Assembly: GCA_020638035.1 (NCBI GenBank)
Contig: JACKJI010000011.1
Coordinates: 1-64,000, forward strand
Direction: 5' to 3'
DNA: 64,000 bases
From: Hyphomicrobiaceae bacterium
GTDB lineage: Bacteria; Pseudomonadota; Alphaproteobacteria; Rhizobiales; Hyphomicrobiaceae
Of the stretch, positions 16,040 through 24,472 are shown piece by piece. The notes beneath the pieces were generated by a model. That model was not told where the DNA came from. It worked only from the letters and a program-made list of their open reading frames with translations, and did no database searches. Positions within the stretch are counted from its first letter, which is position 1. Every line of letters begins with the position of its first letter. The position numbers were made by a program, and so were the translations under genes.

Positions 16040-17350
16040 ATGAACTACGTAGTGCTCGGTGCCGGACCCGCCGGCGTGACGGCCGCCGAAACGCTTCGCA
16101 GCCTAGACAAGGCTTCCTCCATTACGATCATCAACGGGGAGGACGAGCCGCAGCCCTATTCACGCATGGCAATCCCTTATTACATCTATGGCAAGATCGA
16201 CGAGCACGGCACCTATCTGCGCCAGACGCCCGGTCACTACGAGAAGCTGGGCATCACTTACAAGGTCGGCAGATGCGGCGGCATCGATCCCGCCGCCCAC
16301 AAAGTCTACCTGACTGGCGGCGAAGCCCTCTCCTACGACAAGCTCCTGATCGCCACCGGCGCCTCTCCCATCATTCCGCGCATGCCGGGCTCCAATCTCA
16401 CCGGTGTCCACACCTGTTGGACGCTCAACGACGCGCGCGAGATCCTCAAGCACGCCGACAAGGGTTCGCCTGTCGTCCTGGTCGGCGCCGGCTTCATCGG
16501 CTCGATCATCCTCGAGGCGCTCTATCTGCGCGGTTGCAAGATCACGATCGTTGAGTATGCGCCGCGCATGGTCGCTCGCATGATGGACGAGACCGCAGGC
16601 GGAATGCTCGGCCGCTGGTGCAAGGCAAAAGGTGTCGACGTGCGCGTTTCCACCAAGGTAGAAGGCATTCACGAAGGAAGCGACGCGCCGGGCGCCAAGC
16701 TCACGGTCGAACTTTCCGATGGCACGACGGTTCCCGCTGCGCTCGTCGTTCTCGCGGTCGGCGTGCGTTCCAACACCGGCTTCCTGGTCGGCACGGGGAT
16801 CGCAACCAACGTTGGCATTACGGTCGACCAGCATTTGCAGACGACCGCACCCGACATCTATGCGGCCGGCGACTGCTGCGAGGGTGTCGACCTATCCACC
16901 GGAAAGCCCGACATGCTGGCGATCCAACCCGTCGCCGTCGAGCATGGCCGCCTCGCCGCTCTCAACATGGCCGGCCATAGCACGCCCCATCGCGGCTCAC
17001 TCAACATGAATGTCCTCGATACCATGGGCCTCATCTCCTCCTCGTTCGGGCTGTGGCAGGGCACGCCGCTCGGCAAGACCGCACGACTTATCGACGAGGA
17101 CGGCTTCAAGTACCTGAAGCTGGAATTCGAAGGCGACAAGCTGGTCGGCGCCCAATGCGTCGGCATGACCGACCACGTCGGCATGCTGCGTGGTCTCATC
17201 CAGTCGGGCTTCCATCTCGGCAACTGGCGGGACCGTCTGCTCGCGGCGCCAGAGCGTCTGCGCGAGGCGTATATCGACGTCATGCAATCGCGACCGGGTT
17301 TCGGACCGAGCGCACCGCATACGAACACGCCGATCGCCAAAAGCGCCTAG
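16040..17350 (+). CDS. aorC: FAD/NAD(P)-dependent oxidoreductase subunit of aldehyde oxidoreductase (AorC-like)
   Basis: This 436-residue protein is of the pyridine nucleotide-disulphide oxidoreductase class. The FAD-binding Rossmann motif GAGPAGVTAAE is at residues 6-16 and the NAD-binding motif VLVGAGFIGS near residue 150. The AAGDCCEGVD flavin signature is near residue 275, and a C-terminal dimer-like region follows. In the Aromatoleum enzyme the equivalent subunit passes electrons between the Fe-S chain and NAD+. It starts at the ATG with GAGA upstream. Its place behind the AOR genes supports that role. Confidence 0.83.
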   Translation: MNYVVLGAGPAGVTAAETLRSLDKASSITIINGEDEPQPYSRMAIPYYIYGKIDEHGTYLRQTPGHYEKLGITYKVGRCGGIDPAAHKVYLTGGEALSYDKLLIATGASPIIPRMPGSNLTGVHTCWTLNDAREILKHADKGSPVVLVGAGFIGSIILEALYLRGCKITIVEYAPRMVARMMDETAGGMLGRWCKAKGVDVRVSTKVEGIHEGSDAPGAKLTVELSDGTTVPAALVVLAVGVRSNTGFLVGTGIATNVGITVDQHLQTTAPDIYAAGDCCEGVDLSTGKPDMLAIQPVAVEHGRLAALNMAGHSTPHRGSLNMNVLDTMGLISSSFGLWQGTPLGKTARLIDEDGFKYLKLEFEGDKLVGAQCVGMTDHVGMLRGLIQSGFHLGNWRDRLLAAPERLREAYIDVMQSRPGFGPSAPHTNTPIAKSA

Positions 17351-17370
17351 ACCGGAGGCCAGACCACTTC

Positions 17371-17643
17371 GTGACCACATCAACTGCTGCGATCCCGGTG
17401 ACTTTGAAGCTCTACGCCTCCCTTGGCGTATTTCTTCCCAGCGGGAGTGTGCGAAACGAGGCAAAGGTCAGCGTTCCCAACGGCACGTCCGTCGAGGCGC
17501 TGCTCGATCAGTACGGAGTGCCGCGCGAAGCCTGCCACCTCGTCCTACTCAATGGCATATTCCAGCCGCCAGCAAGTCGCGGCGGCGTTATCCTGAAGTC
17601 CGGCGATGCGGTTGCCGTCTGGCCGCCCGTTGCCGGAGGCTGA
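17371..17643 (+). CDS. MoaD/ThiS-like sulfur-carrier protein of the AOR locus
   Basis: This 90-residue ubiquitin-like protein ends in the essential Gly-Gly (VWPPVAGG), preceded by SGDAVAVWPP, the usual MoaD sequence. It carries sulfur for the dithiolene of molybdopterin. A dedicated MoaD next to an AOR suggests service to the tungsto/molybdo-bispterin cofactor. The start is a GTG at 17371 with GGAGG 12 bases upstream. Gene neighbours of this type are known in other AOR operons. Confidence 0.82.
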   Translation: MTTSTAAIPVTLKLYASLGVFLPSGSVRNEAKVSVPNGTSVEALLDQYGVPREACHLVLLNGIFQPPASRGGVILKSGDAVAVWPPVAGG

Positions 17644-17949
17644 GGCACGCAGCGGCGGTGTTTGCGCCGCCAGAGCGGTCGCCCCGCATGGTGGGCGTGG
17701 CGATTTTCACGGCGGTCCGTCAACCTGAAGGTTGGCATACGTTGCGTTGGTCGAGCGACCTGTGTCACGTTCAATTCGGGAGCATAGTTGGCTGAATTGC
17801 ATTGCGGCCCACCGTGAAAGATGTGCTCCAAACGCATAAGACTTCGTGCTTCCGCAATGCGATCGACAGCTACCCCGCGCTGAGTGACGCCAGAATTGCC
17901 CGCGCATGCGCCAGTGTTGCACGATACCGCAGCTGCCTGAGGAGACGAC
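17644..17949. other. 306-bp intergenic region between the AOR and NosP loci
   Basis: No gene is supported. A 6-bp stem (GCGGCG/CGCCGC) at about 17651-17669 could end the AOR transcript. GAGGAGACGAC just before 17950 is the ribosome-binding site of the next gene. Confidence 0.45.
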
Positions 17950-19116
17950 GTGCATCAGACCTCGAGCCCCGCGTCGTGTGGAATAGCTACGGCCGCCAGC
18001 GATGAGGCCGGAACGAACGCTGCCGTCGCCGAGATTGCGGCCGCGCTCGGCCCCGGTCCTTTTCAGCACATCATCGTCATGTACTCGCCCGCTCACCACG
18101 CCAAGCTCGTCGGAGAGCTGTTCCGTAACGCCTTCCCGAGCACCGAGGTTTCGGGCTGCTCCACCTCCGGCGAGATCACGCCGCACGGCATGATGCAAGG
18201 CGGCATCGTCGCTGTGGCCTTTCCCCGGAAGGGATTTCGCGTCGCCGCCGAGGTGATCGCCGATGTCGACCGTTCCGGAGTCGAACAGGCCAACGAGCTC
18301 GCGCGACGAATGAAGCTGCGCTTTGCCGGTGCCCAATCCATGCGCGACCGGGTATTCGCGCTGCTTCTTGTCGATGGGCTGTCGAACTCGGAGGAAAACC
18401 TGATTGCTGCCGTTCATTGGGCTATGGACGACGTGCAGCTGATCGGCGGCTCGGCCGGCGATGATCTCGCCTTCCGCGAGACGTCTCTCATTCACAAGGG
18501 GCGCATCATCCAGCACGCGGCCCTGCTCATCCTGATTGAAACGGACTACCCCTTCGAAGTCTTCAAGACCCAGAACTTCGAGCCGACCGGAACAAAGCTC
18601 GTCGTCACCTCCGCCGACACCGAGCGCCGTATTGTCCATGAGCTCAATGCCGAGCCGGCGGCACAGGAGTATGCAGCAGCAATCGGCCTGCTGCCGCACG
18701 ACCTCGGCCCCTTCAGCTTCGCGTCCTATCCGCTCGTCGTTCGCGTCGGTGGCGACTACTATTGTCGGTCCATCCGGAACATGAATCCCGACGGTAGCCT
18801 CTCCTTCTTCTGCGCCATCGACGAAGGCCTCGTCTTCACCGTCGCCACGCCTCAGGACATGGTGCAGTCCACACTCGTCACGCTGCAGCGCATTGAGCGC
18901 TCGCTGGGGCGAATTGATACGGTGCTGGGATTTGACTGCATCCTGCGCCGCCTCGATGCGGAAAACCGGCAGATCCGCCATCAGCTGAATGACATATACC
19001 GCCGCTACAATGTCGTGGGCTTCCACACCTACGGCGAGCAATTCAACGCCATGCATCTCAACCAAACGCTCACTGGCATAGCCTTCGGCGCGCCAGACAC
19101 GGAGACGCGGGCTTGA
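17950..19116 (+). CDS. nosP: FIST-domain sensor protein, NosP-like (nitric oxide sensing)
   Basis: This 388-residue soluble protein has FIST N and FIST C domains. Typical sequence includes VSGCSTSGEITPHGM, LLLVDGLSNSEENLIAA and IGGSAGDDLAF in the first half, and GFDCILRRL with FHTYGEQF at the end. NosP proteins bind haem and NO and regulate a partner kinase encoded next to them, as in Pseudomonas. The partner is present, overlapping by 4 bp. The start is a GTG with GAGGAG upstream. Haem binding is inferred from the family pair, not from an identified ligand. Confidence 0.8.
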   Translation: MHQTSSPASCGIATAASDEAGTNAAVAEIAAALGPGPFQHIIVMYSPAHHAKLVGELFRNAFPSTEVSGCSTSGEITPHGMMQGGIVAVAFPRKGFRVAAEVIADVDRSGVEQANELARRMKLRFAGAQSMRDRVFALLLVDGLSNSEENLIAAVHWAMDDVQLIGGSAGDDLAFRETSLIHKGRIIQHAALLILIETDYPFEVFKTQNFEPTGTKLVVTSADTERRIVHELNAEPAAQEYAAAIGLLPHDLGPFSFASYPLVVRVGGDYYCRSIRNMNPDGSLSFFCAIDEGLVFTVATPQDMVQSTLVTLQRIERSLGRIDTVLGFDCILRRLDAENRQIRHQLNDIYRRYNVVGFHTYGEQFNAMHLNQTLTGIAFGAPDTETRA

Positions 19117-20504
19117 CCGACGAGCATACGAGCGCTGTTGCAAACGACGCGCCGGCCGATACCGGCGAGTTGATGCGGCGTATCCGCAAGCTTGAACGGA
19201 TCAATGCCGCACTGATGAACAGAGTCGAGCGCTCGCTCGATCAGCAGGCCAATGCCTACTCGATGTTCCAGACTGCCATCAGCCTTGAAGGCCAGATTCG
19301 CGTACGCACCGAGGAGTTGAAGTCGGCCCTCAACAACCTAGAGTACCTCAATGCGGAGCTGACAATCGCGCGCGATGCCTCCGAGCGCGCCAACAGCGTC
19401 AAGACACGCTTCTTCACCGCCGTAAGCCATGATGTTCTCCAGCCACTTCACGCTGCACAACTCTCCTTGTCGGCGTTGATCGAAGGCGCGACAAGCGAGG
19501 AACAGCGTCGTCTTGCTCTCCAGGTCGACCATGCGCTGGCCTCCATGGAAGACCTCCTGCGTACCATGCTCGACCTGTCCAAACTCGAGGCTGGCGTCAT
19601 CCGCCCGCGGATTGAGGACGTCGCGCTCGAGCCACTGTTCCAATCTCTGGTTCTCGACATGAGGCCGCTCGTCGATGCCAAGTGTCTGCGCATCACATGC
19701 CGTTCGAGCAACCTAGCAGTCCGTTCTGACCCACGCCTGCTGCGCCGAATCTTGCAGAACCTGCTAGCCAACGCACACCACTACACCCGCAAGGGTAGCA
19801 TCTTCCTCGCGGCGCGCGCGCGCGGCGACGAGGTGCGCATGGAGGTATGGGATACAGGCCCTGGCATCCCGGAAGACGAACGTGAGCGCATATTCGAAGA
19901 GTTCCAGCGCGGATCGACATCAGCAGACACCCACCGCGGTGGCTTCGGTCTGGGCCTGTCGATCGTTTCACGCATGGCCCAGACACTCGAGCACCCTCTC
20001 GATCTGTGTACACGCCCCGGCCATGGCACGCGCTTCTCTATCAACGCGCCCCGCTCCACGGTGGCAGTTGCCTCATCTGAACGTCCGCAGGATGAAGCAC
20101 TTCCATCGCCCGACGCGACCAAAGCGATCGGTCTTGCACATACCCGCGTGCTGATCGTTGATAACGACCCGCGCGTTATCGAGGCGATGCAGACTCTTCT
20201 CAGCAGATGGCAGTGCGACGCGCAGTCTGTGCGTGACCTTGCCGATGTGGAGGCGCTGATTGCCGACGGGCAATTCCGCCCGGATCTGATCCTTGCGGAC
20301 TACCATCTCGATTTCGGCCGACTGGGCACCGAGGCCATCGATCGCCTGCGCGCAGCCATCGATGCCCGGATTCCCGCCATCGTGATTACGGCCGACCGTG
20401 CCGAGGAGATCCTGAATGCCGCGCGGCAGCGCCATTGCGAGGTCCTGCACAAGCCGATCCGACCTGTGGAGCTACGCGCCCTGATGCAGCATCTGCTGAA
20501 TTGA
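19113..20504 (+). CDS. nahK: Hybrid histidine kinase with receiver domain, NahK-like partner of NosP
   Basis: This 463-residue cytosolic protein has no membrane helices. A coiled coil (about residues 20-100) is followed by a HisKA box with the phospho-acceptor His in FTAVSHDVLQPLHAA. The HATPase domain has NLLANAHHY (N box), DTGPGIPEDE (G1) and GGFGLGLSIV (G2). The C-terminal receiver has VLIVDNDPRV and LADYHLDFG with the acceptor Asp. It starts with TTG at 19113, overlapping the nosP stop (TTGA). This layout matches NosP-associated kinases. Confidence 0.82.
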   Translation: MTDEHTSAVANDAPADTGELMRRIRKLERINAALMNRVERSLDQQANAYSMFQTAISLEGQIRVRTEELKSALNNLEYLNAELTIARDASERANSVKTRFFTAVSHDVLQPLHAAQLSLSALIEGATSEEQRRLALQVDHALASMEDLLRTMLDLSKLEAGVIRPRIEDVALEPLFQSLVLDMRPLVDAKCLRITCRSSNLAVRSDPRLLRRILQNLLANAHHYTRKGSIFLAARARGDEVRMEVWDTGPGIPEDERERIFEEFQRGSTSADTHRGGFGLGLSIVSRMAQTLEHPLDLCTRPGHGTRFSINAPRSTVAVASSERPQDEALPSPDATKAIGLAHTRVLIVDNDPRVIEAMQTLLSRWQCDAQSVRDLADVEALIADGQFRPDLILADYHLDFGRLGTEAIDRLRAAIDARIPAIVITADRAEEILNAARQRHCEVLHKPIRPVELRALMQHLLN

Positions 20505-20807
20505 CAGCGGCTTCCTTAGAGAGCGTTCACTCGTCCTGGAATCGCGACAGCACTCTATCCTGTCGTTTGGAGCGGGTTCTTCACGCTGAACCGCCAAGTG
20601 CTTCAACTAAACATGCTCAAGAAAGCGGTCTGCCCCACCTGTCTCCAGGCGGGGCAATCCACACATCAGCATCGACGACAACAACCTCGAAGCCCTTGCG
20701 CCGGGAGGTGGATGCTGAAGCCTTCCGTAGATTCTTTCGTGTTCGGTTCGTCACCAGTTGAGACTTGTCGCGCCGGCGATCGGCGTGGCTCAACCCATCA
20801 GTAGCGG
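20505..20807. other. 303-bp convergent intergenic region with dispersed repeat
   Basis: This lies between the end of the nahK-like gene and the end of tadC. It holds the repeat at 20518-20620; no gene is seen in the rest. Confidence 0.5.
20518..20620. repeat. Dispersed about-100-bp intergenic repeat, fullest copy
   Basis: It begins AGAGAGCGTTCACTCGTCCT and ends with CTGAACCGCCAAGTGCTTCA followed by ACTAAACATGCTC. Its first part matches 11717-11748 and its last part matches the tandem units at 44690-44842 and the partial copy at 631-674. This suggests one repeat family of which the other copies are halves. Confidence 0.6.
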
Positions 20808-21779
20808 CTACTTCACGCCCATCACCTGCATGACCGCTGGTCCCATGATCACGACGAACAGAACGGGCAGGAAGAAAATGATCATCGGAACGGTCAACTT
20901 CGGAGGAAGTGCCGCAGCCTTCTTTTCGGCGTCGGCAAATCGCATATCGCGATTTTCCTTGGCCATAACGCGCAATGCCTGGCCGACCGGCGTGCCGTAA
21001 CGCTCAGCCTGGATAAGGGCGGTCGCCACTGCCTTCACGCCCGGAATGCCTGTGCGTTTGCCGAGGTTCTCGAAAGCCACGCGACGATCCTGGAGATAGG
21101 ACAGCTCGGCCGTGGTGAGCGTCAGCTCCTCGGCGAGTTCAAGCGACTGGTTGCTCGCCTCCTTGGCCACGCGGGCAAATGCCGCTTCAACCGACATGCC
21201 GGACTGCACGCAGATCAGAAGCATGTCGAGTGAATCCGGAAATGCCTGCCTGATCGACGTCTGACGCTTCTGCACGCGGTTTTTGAGAAAAACGTTGGGC
21301 AGGTAGAAGCCGGTGATGCCGACACCGAAAGAGACGAGCACCTTCACGACCGGCGGATATTGGAAGCCTGCGCCGAACATGTACAGAAGCGAGACGACGA
21401 ACAGGATCGGCGGCAACGCCACGCGGAAGAATAGGTAGGCCACCAAGTGCGCCTGGCTGCGTAGTCCCGCCATCTTCAGCTTGTTGCGTGCCTCATCGTT
21501 GTCAAAACGCGATTTGAGATCGAGCGCATTGACAACCTGTTGCATATAGCCCTTGGGCGCCTGCCGTAGCTTGCCTTTGCCATCCTTGGCCGACAGCTCC
21601 GCGATCCGCTGCGCGCGCATCTTGTCGCGCTCAACGGCCATCACCTTCATGCGCTGGCCGGTACGATCGCGCTCCAGCAGCGGTAGCGCAATCGTGAGCA
21701 CGGTTGCAAAGGCCGAGATTGCAGCCAAGAACGTCACCAAAAACTGGGGACGCATGATGAACTCAGCCAATTCGGTCAT
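20808..21779 (-). CDS. tadC: Tad pilus inner-membrane platform protein TadC
   Basis: This 323-residue type II secretion F-like membrane protein has helices near residues 10-30, 115-150 and 290-320. The T2SSF domain contains RQAFPDSLDMLLICVQSGMS, AFARVAKE and QAERYGTPVGQALRVMA. With TadB it forms the platform of the Flp/Tad pilus machine. It is the last gene of the tad operon, 64 bp after tadB. Confidence 0.92.
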   Translation of the reverse strand: MTELAEFIMRPQFLVTFLAAISAFATVLTIALPLLERDRTGQRMKVMAVERDKMRAQRIAELSAKDGKGKLRQAPKGYMQQVVNALDLKSRFDNDEARNKLKMAGLRSQAHLVAYLFFRVALPPILFVVSLLYMFGAGFQYPPVVKVLVSFGVGITGFYLPNVFLKNRVQKRQTSIRQAFPDSLDMLLICVQSGMSVEAAFARVAKEASNQSLELAEELTLTTAELSYLQDRRVAFENLGKRTGIPGVKAVATALIQAERYGTPVGQALRVMAKENRDMRFADAEKKAAALPPKLTVPMIIFFLPVLFVVIMGPAVMQVMGVK

Positions 21780-21843
21780 GTGAGCTACCTCAGTTCAGTG
21801 CGGCCGAACACTCAAGCGGATTGTTTCTGCCGCCTGCCGTCGT

Positions 21844-22839
21844 TCAGAATTTGAAGTTGATCATCTTGCGCATCACCATGACGCCGCAGAACATCCAGAA
21901 GGCGGATAGCAACAGCAGGAACTGCCCGTTCTTCGTAGTCCACAGCATCGAGATGTAGTTGGGCGATGTCAGGTAGACGAGCACGGCCACGATAGGCGGC
22001 AACGATGCAAGAACGCCTGCTGACGCCTTCGCTTCCGCCGACATGGCCTTGACCTTCATTTGCAGCCTGATGCGGTCGCGCAGAACACCCGACAGGTTAC
22101 CCAACGCCTCCGACAGGTTGCCGCCTGATTTCTGCTGGATTGCAACAACCACGGCGAAAAACTTGACTTCGGGCAGCGGCACGCGTTGCATCAGCCGGTC
22201 GAGGCACTCTGACATCGGGATGCCGACACGCTGCTCCTCCACGACAATCCGTATCTCGCTGCAAATCGGCTCGGGGCTTTCCCGCGCGATGATCGCAAGG
22301 CACTCGTTAAGCGGAAGACCGGACTTGATGCCGCGGACGATGACGTCGATTGCGTTGGCGAACTCCTTGAGGAACTTCGTCTGCCGCACTTTCGTTGCCC
22401 GTGCCACGTACCAGCGAGGCAGACCGAATGCTCCGACAAAGCCAACGATCGGGGCGGCAAGAGGTGCAGAAGGGAATGATATGAGTGCCACAATGGCCGT
22501 ACCGATACCGGCTATGACGCTCGATATCCAGTAGGTCTTCATTGTTACGTCGAGGCCGGCGCGTTGTAGACGGACGCGCATATCGACTTTCTCGGCGCTC
22601 TTCTGACGCGCCTCCAAGTCCTTCAAGGTATCCGCGACCGCCTTCTTTCTGGCGGAAGCCTGCTCGGCGGCGGCTCCACGCGGTGCGGATATGCGCGGTC
22701 CTTGCGAGACCGTGTTGATCCGCTTCTCCGTCTTCTTCGCGCCAGACGTATAGGGATTGATCAACAGGAACACGACGACGGCGAACGCAATCGCCACGCC
22801 TATTGCCAAGAGGGCTTGGATCGGGTCGATCTCAGCCAT
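21844..22839 (-). CDS. tadB: Tad pilus inner-membrane platform protein TadB
   Basis: This 331-residue T2SSF-domain membrane protein has an N-terminal helix (residues 8-28), a helix pair near residues 105-145, FANAIDVIVRGIKSGLPLNE and AVVVAIQQKSGGNLSEALGN, and C-terminal helices. I chose the ATG at 22839 because GGGAGA lies upstream and homologues begin here. It overlaps the end of cpaF by 8 bp, consistent with translational coupling. Confidence 0.92.
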   Translation of the reverse strand: MAEIDPIQALLAIGVAIAFAVVVFLLINPYTSGAKKTEKRINTVSQGPRISAPRGAAAEQASARKKAVADTLKDLEARQKSAEKVDMRVRLQRAGLDVTMKTYWISSVIAGIGTAIVALISFPSAPLAAPIVGFVGAFGLPRWYVARATKVRQTKFLKEFANAIDVIVRGIKSGLPLNECLAIIARESPEPICSEIRIVVEEQRVGIPMSECLDRLMQRVPLPEVKFFAVVVAIQQKSGGNLSEALGNLSGVLRDRIRLQMKVKAMSAEAKASAGVLASLPPIVAVLVYLTSPNYISMLWTTKNGQFLLLLSAFWMFCGVMVMRKMINFKF

Positions 22840-24460
22840 TGCTTTCTCCCATCGGATTGCCGTGTGCGTCGAGAACTTCGGAGGCGGCCAGCGCATCGGC
22901 CAGACGGCTTTCTTCCTTGTAGTAGAGGGCGCGGTCCCAGAACCGTGGGCGCGCGATGCCGGTCGAACGATGACGTCCTACCAGCTTCCCATTGGGGTCC
23001 TCGCCTATGATGTCATAGACAATCAGGTTCTGCAGCGTGACGACCTCGTCTTCCATGCCGACCACCTCGGTGACATGGGTTACCTTTCTCGAACCATCGC
23101 GCAGACGCGAGGCCTGGATGATGACGTCGATCGAGCCGACGATCATCTCGCGAATGGTCTTAACCGGCAGTGCGAAACCACCCATCATGATCATGGATTC
23201 AAGTCGACTGATGGCTTCACGCGGGCTGTTGGCATGCAGCGTGCCCATCGAACCGTCATGGCCCGTATTCATTGCCTGCAGGAGATCGAAGGCCTCGGGT
23301 CCACGGACCTCGCCGACGATGATTCGCTCAGGACGCATACGCAGACAGTTCTTGACGAGATCGCGCATCGTGATCTCGCCTTCGCCTTCAAGGTTCGGCG
23401 GGCGGGTTTCAAGGCGAACCACGTGTGGCTGCTGCAGCTGAAGCTCGGCGGAGTCCTCGCACGTGATGACACGCTCGTCGTGATCGATCGAACCGGTCAA
23501 GCAATTGAGCAACGTCGTCTTGCCGGAACCGGTACCGCCGGAGATCAGAACGTTGCAGCGCACGCGTCCGATGATCTCCAGGATGGTCTTGGCTTGCGGC
23601 GTGATCGAGTTGAACTTGACGAGCTGTTCGAGCCGCAACCGGTCCTTCTTGAACTTACGGATGGTGAGTGCCGGGCCATCAATAGACAGTGGCGGCGCGA
23701 TCACGTTGACACGGCTGCCATCGGGGAGACGCGCGTCGCAGATCGGGCTCGATTCGTCGACACGGCGGCCGACCTGGCTGACGATACGCTGACAGATGTT
23801 CATCAGCTGCGTATTGTCGGAGAACCTGACGTTGGTCTTCTGCACCTTGCCGCCGACCTCGATGTAGGTCGTATCAGCGCCATTGACCATGATGTCAGCG
23901 ATGTCGTCGCGCGCCAGCAATGGCTCCAGGGGACCATAACCGAGCACGTCGTTGCAGATGTCTTCGAGCAGCTCTTCCTGCTCGGCAATCGACATGACAA
24001 CGTTCTTGACCTGGATGATCTCGCTGACGATGTCGCGGATCTCCTCGCGCGCCGCCGCCGCATCGAGCTTGGCGAGCTGGGTCAGGTCGATCGTATCGAT
24101 CAGCGCGTTGAAGACCGTCGTCTTGACGTCATAGTACTCTTCGGAGTGCCTACGCTGCGCTTCGCGTGCTTCTGCTCGCGACACCTCAGGCGCCGGTGCC
24201 GCTGGTGCCGGTGCTCGACGTGGCTCCTGCGCAGGCGCCTGCTGTGAGGCCGCCTGGACCGGCGCCTGCGGATGCGGTGCCGGACCTTGGCCATGCCCCT
24301 GGCCATATCCGTGGCCCGGCCCCTGCGCTCCCTGTGCCGGAGGCGCCACGGGGACAGGTGGCGCACTCGGCGCCTGCTGCTGCGGCGCGCGCGGCTCTGC
24401 CTGTGGCTGGTGCGGAATCCGCCGCTGAGGTGCGCCGTCCGAAGAACGCCTTCCGAACAT
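22832..24460 (-). CDS. cpaF: Tad pilus secretion ATPase TadA/CpaF
   Basis: This 542-residue hexameric secretion ATPase powers Flp pilus assembly in the cytoplasm. A low-complexity Pro/Ala/Gln N-terminus (about residues 10-95) is followed by the conserved domain with ISGGTGSGKTTLLN (Walker A), DSAELQLQQPHVVRLETRPP (Asp box), PERIIVGEVRGPEAFDLLQA (Walker B) and TGHDGSMGTLHAN (His box). All catalytic motifs are intact. Confidence 0.95.
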   Translation of the reverse strand: MFGRRSSDGAPQRRIPHQPQAEPRAPQQQAPSAPPVPVAPPAQGAQGPGHGYGQGHGQGPAPHPQAPVQAASQQAPAQEPRRAPAPAAPAPEVSRAEAREAQRRHSEEYYDVKTTVFNALIDTIDLTQLAKLDAAAAREEIRDIVSEIIQVKNVVMSIAEQEELLEDICNDVLGYGPLEPLLARDDIADIMVNGADTTYIEVGGKVQKTNVRFSDNTQLMNICQRIVSQVGRRVDESSPICDARLPDGSRVNVIAPPLSIDGPALTIRKFKKDRLRLEQLVKFNSITPQAKTILEIIGRVRCNVLISGGTGSGKTTLLNCLTGSIDHDERVITCEDSAELQLQQPHVVRLETRPPNLEGEGEITMRDLVKNCLRMRPERIIVGEVRGPEAFDLLQAMNTGHDGSMGTLHANSPREAISRLESMIMMGGFALPVKTIREMIVGSIDVIIQASRLRDGSRKVTHVTEVVGMEDEVVTLQNLIVYDIIGEDPNGKLVGRHRSTGIARPRFWDRALYYKEESRLADALAASEVLDAHGNPMGESNG

Positions 24461-24472
24461 GGTGGTTACTCC

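Noticed and set aside
22757..24247. Long plus-strand frame of 496 residues opposite cpaF
   Set aside because: It is the shadow of the high-GC cpaF gene, which has all secretion-ATPase motifs; the plus-strand product is Asp/Arg-rich with no domain.
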